From assembly GCF_002532075.1 (NCBI RefSeq), contig NZ_LYXE01000090.1, positions 264,653 through 328,652 on the forward strand: a DNA stretch of 64,000 nt, in the 5' to 3' direction. A program made the position numbers and the translations under genes. Below the pieces are notes generated by a model that saw nothing but the letters and a program-made list of their open reading frames with translations, ran no database searches and was not told the origin of the DNA. The DNA comes from Candidatus Chloroploca asiatica. Its GTDB lineage: Bacteria > Chloroflexota > Chloroflexia > Chloroflexales > Chloroflexaceae. Within the stretch, counting starts at the first letter, position 1; each line of letters begins with the position of its first letter. Positions 59,758 to 64,000 of the stretch are shown piece after piece.

Positions 59758-60283
59758 ATTTACGTATGACCTGGACGCCGTACAGCGTATTACCGCAGGG
59801 GCAGTAGGCCCTCGTGGACAACGTGTCTTTTACGTGCAGGCCCGCCGTGGGGCACGCTTGATTACCCTGGCTACCGAGAAGGAGCAGGTGCGTGCCCTGG
59901 CCGAGGCTATTTCGCGTTTACTTGATACGCTTGCCGAAAAAAATCCACGCCTCACGACATCGGACGATCTCTTTGTCGCCGATATGAGCCTTGAAGAGCC
60001 GCTTGAACCAGAATTCCGGGTGGCGCAGATGGGCCTTGGCTATGATGCCGAGCGGGATCTCGTGATATTGCTGGTGCAAGGGCTTGAAGGCGATGACGAG
60101 AGCGAGCCCCCAACGGCACGATTATCGGCATCACGCCCTCAGATGCGCGCCCTTGCGATCCACGCAGCCCAGGTGGTCGCCGCAGGACGCCCTATTTGTG
60201 GCAATTGTGGGCGCCCAATCGATCCCGTCGGACATTTCTGCCCCCAACGTAACGGTCACGGCCCCGTCATGACCACACAGTAG
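59750..60283 (+). CDS. DUF3090 protein (TIGR03847)
   Basis: This 177-residue protein matches the DUF3090 family. RVFYVQARRGARLITLATEKEQV is the N-terminal part, and CGNCGRPIDPVGHFCPQRNGH is a C-terminal zinc-ribbon-like motif with Cys and His ligands. Its function is not known. It overlaps the phosphatase gene by eight bases and is followed in ten bp by the kinase-like gene, so the three are co-translated. This order is that of the actinobacterial trio. Confidence 0.9.
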   Translation: MSEFTYDLDAVQRITAGAVGPRGQRVFYVQARRGARLITLATEKEQVRALAEAISRLLDTLAEKNPRLTTSDDLFVADMSLEEPLEPEFRVAQMGLGYDAERDLVILLVQGLEGDDESEPPTARLSASRPQMRALAIHAAQVVAAGRPICGNCGRPIDPVGHFCPQRNGHGPVMTTQ

Positions 60284-60293
60284 GCAGTTACCT

Positions 60294-61040
60294 ATGGACA
60301 AAGAGATGCAACCACAAGAAGTTAGCGTTGCCCGCGTGCTTGAGGCACTTGCTTCAGGACAGCTTGAGGTTGCCGCTTCGATGCCGTATAGTAGCAACTA
60401 TACCCTGCTTGCAACCATACAATACGATGGTCTCGAGTTACTCGGAATCTACAAACCAAAACGCGGTGAGCGCCCGCTCTGGGATTTCCCACGCGGAACC
60501 CTCTATAAACGTGAGGCCGCTGCCTATGTAATCTCTGAGGGCCTCGGCTTCGGGCTTGTGCCCCCAACCGTCGTGCGTGATGGGCCGTATGGCGTGGGTA
60601 CACTGCAACTCTTTATTTCCAATGATGAAGAGGCGCATCTCTTCACCATGCTCAAAGAGGGTGGCTATGACGCGACCATCCGTCGGCTCTGTGCCTTCGA
60701 TTGTCTGGTAAATAATGCCGATCGTAAGAGTGGACACTGCCTCAAAGGTTCGGATCGACGGCTCTGGGCAATTGATCATGGCCTCTGTTTTCATGTCGAG
60801 CCAAAACTGCGCACGGTGATCTGGGATTTTGTTGGTGAACCCTTGCCGCCTGATGTGCTCGATGGCTTGTGTCGCCTGCGTAGCCGCTTTGAGGCTGAGG
60901 ATGATGTAGTTGCCGTCCTTGATGGTCTGCTCGACAAGGGTGAGATGCGCGCCTTGCGCCGTCGCCTAGATCGTTTGATCACCACTGGCGTCTTTCCAGC
61001 CCCTGGCCCTGGCCCTAACGTGCCCTGGCCCCCTGTCTAG
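60294..61040 (+). CDS. SCO1664-like kinase-fold protein (TIGR03843)
   Basis: This 248-residue protein is of the SCO1664 family, related to PI3/PI4-kinase-like folds. [18 protein letters not shown] resembles the ATP-binding lysine region. [17 protein letters not shown] resembles a catalytic loop (N-N-A-D-R-K), and [12 protein letters not shown] the metal-binding DHG, in place of DFG. It would phosphorylate an unknown substrate, perhaps one that the histidine phosphatase dephosphorylates. It is the third gene of the trio. Confidence 0.88.
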   Translation: MDKEMQPQEVSVARVLEALASGQLEVAASMPYSSNYTLLATIQYDGLELLGIYKPKRGERPLWDFPRGTLYKREAAAYVISEGLGFGLVPPTVVRDGPYGVGTLQLFISNDEEAHLFTMLKEGGYDATIRRLCAFDCLVNNADRKSGHCLKGSDRRLWAIDHGLCFHVEPKLRTVIWDFVGEPLPPDVLDGLCRLRSRFEAEDDVVAVLDGLLDKGEMRALRRRLDRLITTGVFPAPGPGPNVPWPPV

Positions 61041-61064
61041 ACACCATGCTTTGCAAAGAAGGTT

Positions 61065-61089
61065 GACGCAAGGGCGCAAGGGCGCAAAG
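61065..61089. repeat. Short direct-repeat unit, copy B
   Basis: GACGCAAGGGCGCAAGGGCG followed by CAAAG is the reverse of the block at 23014-23038 with three differences of 25. It sits upstream of the histidine kinase, close enough to add residues if a longer start were used. Confidence 0.6.
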
Positions 61090-61098
61090 CTAGGGATT

Positions 61099-62685
61099 AT
61101 GCTCAATTCTAGCGATCATCGTTTGCTCCAGCGCGAATATCTGCTCCAGATTAGCCGGGCGATGACCGCACAGCTCGATCTGCTGAGTGTGCTCTCGTTG
61201 ACGATTGGCTATGCCGTCGAGATGACGGCGGGAACATCGGGCCTCATTGCCCTCTATGATGAAGAGGCCGGTGATGAGTTGCGCATCCGGGCCTCGTCAG
61301 GCTTGCCGCGGAATGAATGGCCGGCCTTTGCCCGCCTCTTGACGCTGCCGCCGTCTGAGCTTGGACGCCGTGGCGACATGCTCCTGCGCGAAGTGGCGGC
61401 TGATACTGGTTTGACCCTGCGCCAGATGATTGCGTTGCCTCTGACTCTCCGCGATACGCCCGTCGGGGTGATCTATGTCTTCCGGGCGGCACTCAATGTG
61501 GCTTTCTCGGCTGATGATCGGCAGGTGCTGCAGGATTTTGCCGACCAAGCGGCGATTGCCGTTTCGAATGCGCGCCTCTATCAGAGTGTCCTGCGCGAGA
61601 AGCAACGCCTCGATGCCATGATCGAACAGTCGGCTGATGGGGTGATGATTATTGATAGCCGCTGGCGCATTACGACGTTTAATAAGGCGATGGAAACTTT
61701 GACAGGCTGGAGTCGCGAAGAGGCGCTCGGGCGCCCCTGTGCCGAGGTGCTCGCAATTGAAAATGGGCAGGGTATCAATATCTGTCTCACTGATTGCCCC
61801 CTCCAACGCTTGCCCTTTGCGACAAATCCTGTGGTCGAGGGGCGTATGTTTACCCGTGATGGCCGGTCACTGTTTGTGCAGAGCCGCTATGCGCCGCAAC
61901 GCAGTAGTCAGGGTCAGTTTCTCGGGGCAATTGCCAATATCCGTGACATTACCGCGCAGAAGCAAGACGAAGAGTTGCAGAGTACGTTCATTTCGGTGAT
62001 TTCACACGAGTTGAAAACCCCGGTGAGCATTATTAAAGGCTATGCTGGAACCCTGCGACGCGACGATGCCACCTTCAGTGCGCAACAGTACCGCGATGGC
62101 CTGGCCGTGATCGAGGAAGAGGCGGATCGCCTTGCTCGTCAGATCCAGGATCTCCTGGATGTGTCGCGTTTGATGGCCGATGGGACGCGGCTTGAGATAG
62201 CAGATTTCCCGTTGCCGATCCTTGCCAGCGATGTGGTGCGGAGCTTTGCCCCTACGGCTGGCGAACAGTTCGAGTTCGAGTTGCGGTTTCCCGAGGATAT
62301 GCCGCCGGTGCAGGGGGATTATGAGCGCATCCGCCAGGTGCTCGCCAATCTGGTCTCGAATGCAGTCAAATACAGCCCCGAAGGGGGCATGATCCGCATT
62401 GGCGGATGGCCCGATGGGAACCACGCCATCTGCTATGTAAGCGACCAGGGGGTCGGCATTGCCCCAGAAGAGCAAGAAGCGATTTTTCGCCGTTTCTACC
62501 GGATTGATACGCGCCTCCGGCGTGAAACCCAGGGCTCGGGGCTGGGGCTTTTTCTCACCCGTGCGATTATCGAGGCCCACGGTGGTCGCATCTGGGTCGA
62601 GAGCCAAATTGGCAAAGGTTCGCGCTTTAGCTTTACGTTGCCCCTCGGACGCCGTAAGTTAGCCGACGAAGCTACGCCGCAATAA
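61099..62685 (+). CDS. GAF-PAS sensor histidine kinase
   Basis: This 528-residue kinase has no membrane segment, so it is cytoplasmic. A GAF domain covers residues 20-160, a PAS domain 170-290 and HisKA from about 293, with H303 in ISHELKTP. The HATPase region has [14 protein letters not shown] (N), DQGVGI (G1) and [12 protein letters not shown] (G2). ATG at 61099 is chosen over a longer frame which starts within a repeat. There is no response regulator adjacent. The DUF58 gene follows in 13 bp. Confidence 0.93.
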   Translation: MLNSSDHRLLQREYLLQISRAMTAQLDLLSVLSLTIGYAVEMTAGTSGLIALYDEEAGDELRIRASSGLPRNEWPAFARLLTLPPSELGRRGDMLLREVAADTGLTLRQMIALPLTLRDTPVGVIYVFRAALNVAFSADDRQVLQDFADQAAIAVSNARLYQSVLREKQRLDAMIEQSADGVMIIDSRWRITTFNKAMETLTGWSREEALGRPCAEVLAIENGQGINICLTDCPLQRLPFATNPVVEGRMFTRDGRSLFVQSRYAPQRSSQGQFLGAIANIRDITAQKQDEELQSTFISVISHELKTPVSIIKGYAGTLRRDDATFSAQQYRDGLAVIEEEADRLARQIQDLLDVSRLMADGTRLEIADFPLPILASDVVRSFAPTAGEQFEFELRFPEDMPPVQGDYERIRQVLANLVSNAVKYSPEGGMIRIGGWPDGNHAICYVSDQGVGIAPEEQEAIFRRFYRIDTRLRRETQGSGLGLFLTRAIIEAHGGRIWVESQIGKGSRFSFTLPLGRRKLADEATPQ

Positions 62686-62698
62686 CGAAGAGCGAGAG

Positions 62699-63895
62699 AT
62701 GTTTCAACAGGCAACGTTGACGCTGCTCGGCTTTGTTCTGCTGGGCGCCCTCATCTTTGGGCAAACGAGTCTGGCCCTCTTGACGGGCATGCTGCTCGTG
62801 ACGGCCGGGTTGGCCCGCATCTGGAGTCGCTGGGCGCTGGTGCGGGTTGCGTATGAACGCCAACTGAGCCAGACCCGCGCTTTTCCGGGCGATGAGCTTA
62901 CGTTGACGATCAAGGTCACGAATCGCAAACTTTTGCCCCTCGCTCGCTTGCAGGTGGACGATGAATTACCGGGTAACCTGCAGATCGAAGGTGGCACAGA
63001 GCCACGACGCCTGGGGCGCAGCAATCTGTTGCAGCGCCGCACGAGCCTGCGCTGGTACGAAAGCATCGTCTGGCGTTACCGTATCCGCCTGCGTGCCCGT
63101 GGTGCCTATCGCCTCGGGCCGGTGCAACTGCGCAGCGGCGACCCCTTTGGACTCTATGATTGCGATGCAACCCTTGAGGTCTTTACGCCGCTGCTCGTCT
63201 ATCCTCGTTTCTTGCCTGTCGAAGAACTTGGGTTGCCCGCACGCAACCCGCTCGGCGATCTCCGCGCACCCTCGCTGTTGCGTGACCCGCTGCGTACCAT
63301 AGGCGTACGTGACTATAGCCCGACCGATCCGCTGAAAGATGTCCACTGGGCGGCAACCGCCCGTACCGGGAAACTCCAGAGTCGCGTCTATGAACCCGCA
63401 ACGTCGCGAACCCTGGTCATCTTTCTCGATCTCGACACCTTTGAATTCTACTATGAAGGCATTGATCCTGAACAGGTCGAGCGCATGATCAGTGCGGCCG
63501 CGACGGTGGCGCGCCTCGGGCTAGAAGCCCGCGATCCCGTTGGCCTCTATGTCAATGGCATGCCCGCCGAGCACGAACATCTGGCGCACCTGCCCCCCGG
63601 ACGGAGCCCCGCCCAGTTTGGCTTGATGATGGAGACCTTGGCGCGTCTGACAACCTACTCAGTGATGCCGATTGGTCGCCTGCTCAACCTCAGCGCAACC
63701 GAACTCCCTCTGGGGGCAACCGTGCTTCTGATTGGCTGTGTCAACAGTGAAGGCACCCGTGCCGCGCTCCTGCGCCTGCGCACGCATGGCTACCAGGTGA
63801 CCTGGCTCTATATGGGCACAGGGCAAGCCCCTGTGGTACCAGGGGTAAAGATTGTGACAGGGCGTAGCCACAGCGCTGCTGTGGCTACGCCCTGA
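62699..63895 (+). CDS. DUF58 family protein
   Basis: This 398-residue protein fits the DUF58 family, often encoded with MoxR ATPases. Two hydrophobic segments lie in the first 45 residues (TLLGFVLLGALIFGQ, LLTGMLLVTAGL). Residues 55-150 form a beta-rich domain. The signature RDYSPTDPLKDVHWAATAR begins near 205 and is followed by the von Willebrand-like SRTLVIFLDLDTFEFYY. Residues from TGRSHSAAVATP onward are encoded inside a perfect palindrome (63858-63894), so the C-terminus has been extended or replaced by the hairpin. It is co-directional with the histidine kinase. Confidence 0.88.
   Translation: MFQQATLTLLGFVLLGALIFGQTSLALLTGMLLVTAGLARIWSRWALVRVAYERQLSQTRAFPGDELTLTIKVTNRKLLPLARLQVDDELPGNLQIEGGTEPRRLGRSNLLQRRTSLRWYESIVWRYRIRLRARGAYRLGPVQLRSGDPFGLYDCDATLEVFTPLLVYPRFLPVEELGLPARNPLGDLRAPSLLRDPLRTIGVRDYSPTDPLKDVHWAATARTGKLQSRVYEPATSRTLVIFLDLDTFEFYYEGIDPEQVERMISAAATVARLGLEARDPVGLYVNGMPAEHEHLAHLPPGRSPAQFGLMMETLARLTTYSVMPIGRLLNLSATELPLGATVLLIGCVNSEGTRAALLRLRTHGYQVTWLYMGTGQAPVVPGVKIVTGRSHSAAVATP
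63858..63894. terminator. 17-bp perfect hairpin inside the 3' end of the DUF58 gene
   Basis: The arms 63858-63874 and 63878-63894 pair perfectly over 17 bp around GCT, and the stop codon is at 63893-63895, in the right arm. The coding frame runs through the whole palindrome. A terminator role is likely in view of position but no U-tract follows. Confidence 0.7.
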
Positions 63896-63932
63896 GTGAG
63901 CGCCACGGAATGGGTCGCCTCCGGCTGGGGAT

Positions 63933-64000
63933 TTGGGGCCTGCGGCCCCAAGAAGCATGCGTGTGCTGGCGCAAACGGCCAGCTTCGCTGGCCGTTTGCG
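63933..64000. repeat. Hairpins at the right edge
   Basis: A small stem at 63933-63951 (TTGGGGCC with GGCCCCAA around TGC) precedes a longer one with arms 63970-63983 and 63987-64000 around TTC. The longer stem reaches the window edge and may continue. No gene is seen from 63896 on. Confidence 0.65.

Overview
The window is a gene-dense bacterial chromosome segment most consistent with a filamentous anoxygenic phototroph of the Chloroflexota (class Chloroflexia). The strongest indicator is a complete 1826-residue propionyl-CoA synthase (2021-7501), the trifunctional enzyme of the 3-hydroxypropionate bi-cycle known from Chloroflexus and Roseiflexus. Supporting signs are an uncharacterised gene trio shared with Actinobacteria (59068-61040), many GAF/PAS signalling proteins and several glycosyltransferases. 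There is no prophage, integrase, transposase or CRISPR array; mobile-like DNA is limited to short palindromic or dispersed repeats.

Layout. 1-7.6 kb: end of an ABC transporter ATPase, a LysE-type exporter and propionyl-CoA synthase. 7.6-12.6 kb: a HAD-phosphatase/HerA-like ATPase fusion, a MazEF toxin-antitoxin pair, DinB and VOC proteins, the remnant of an HD-domain gene and a P-loop kinase-like protein with a damaged Walker A. 12.6-17 kb: an isoleucine T-box leader and ileS, then an orphan beta-sandwich protein. 17-23.7 kb: a HerA-like ATPase divergent from a HAD-IIA phosphatase, a diacylglycerol-kinase/PAP2 fusion behind an FGGY kinase, and a membrane protein. 23.7-26.2 kb: tRNA-Gly, serC and a glycosyltransferase. 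26.2-31.8 kb: a partner-switching module (HEAT protein, STAS, HATPase-STAS fusion, triple-GAF SpoIIE-type phosphatase). 32-39 kb: rsmA, a PPOX protein and envelope proteins. 39.2-45.3 kb: a surface-glycan cluster (two methyltransferases, an LPG-synthase-like membrane protein, three glycosyltransferases). 45.3-51.6 kb: a membrane-tethered LuxR-Kelch regulator, a polysaccharide deacetylase with a holin-like membrane protein, an AlkC-like protein, an MFS transporter, tRNA-Arg and an eIF2B-like protein. 51.8-64 kb: a hybrid histidine kinase, a PfkB-BtpA pair, a glutamate-type dehydrogenase, an HtrA protease, the gene trio, another histidine kinase and a DUF58 protein.

Expression signals recur. 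Many promoters have an extended -10 (TGn before the hexamer, often TGGTAYNAT), in one case so close to the start codon that the mRNA should be leaderless. Gene ends often carry long perfect hairpins whose tips have the form AGC-NNN-GCT or similar, mostly with unrelated stems, and two such repeats run into the last codons of a gene. Functions are assigned by reading motifs; no database search was possible, so family names for weakly conserved proteins are provisional. I found no clear case of a wholly undescribed system. The best candidates are the twice-seen HAD/HerA association, the LuxR-Kelch membrane regulator, the PfkB-BtpA pair and the uncharacterised trio.
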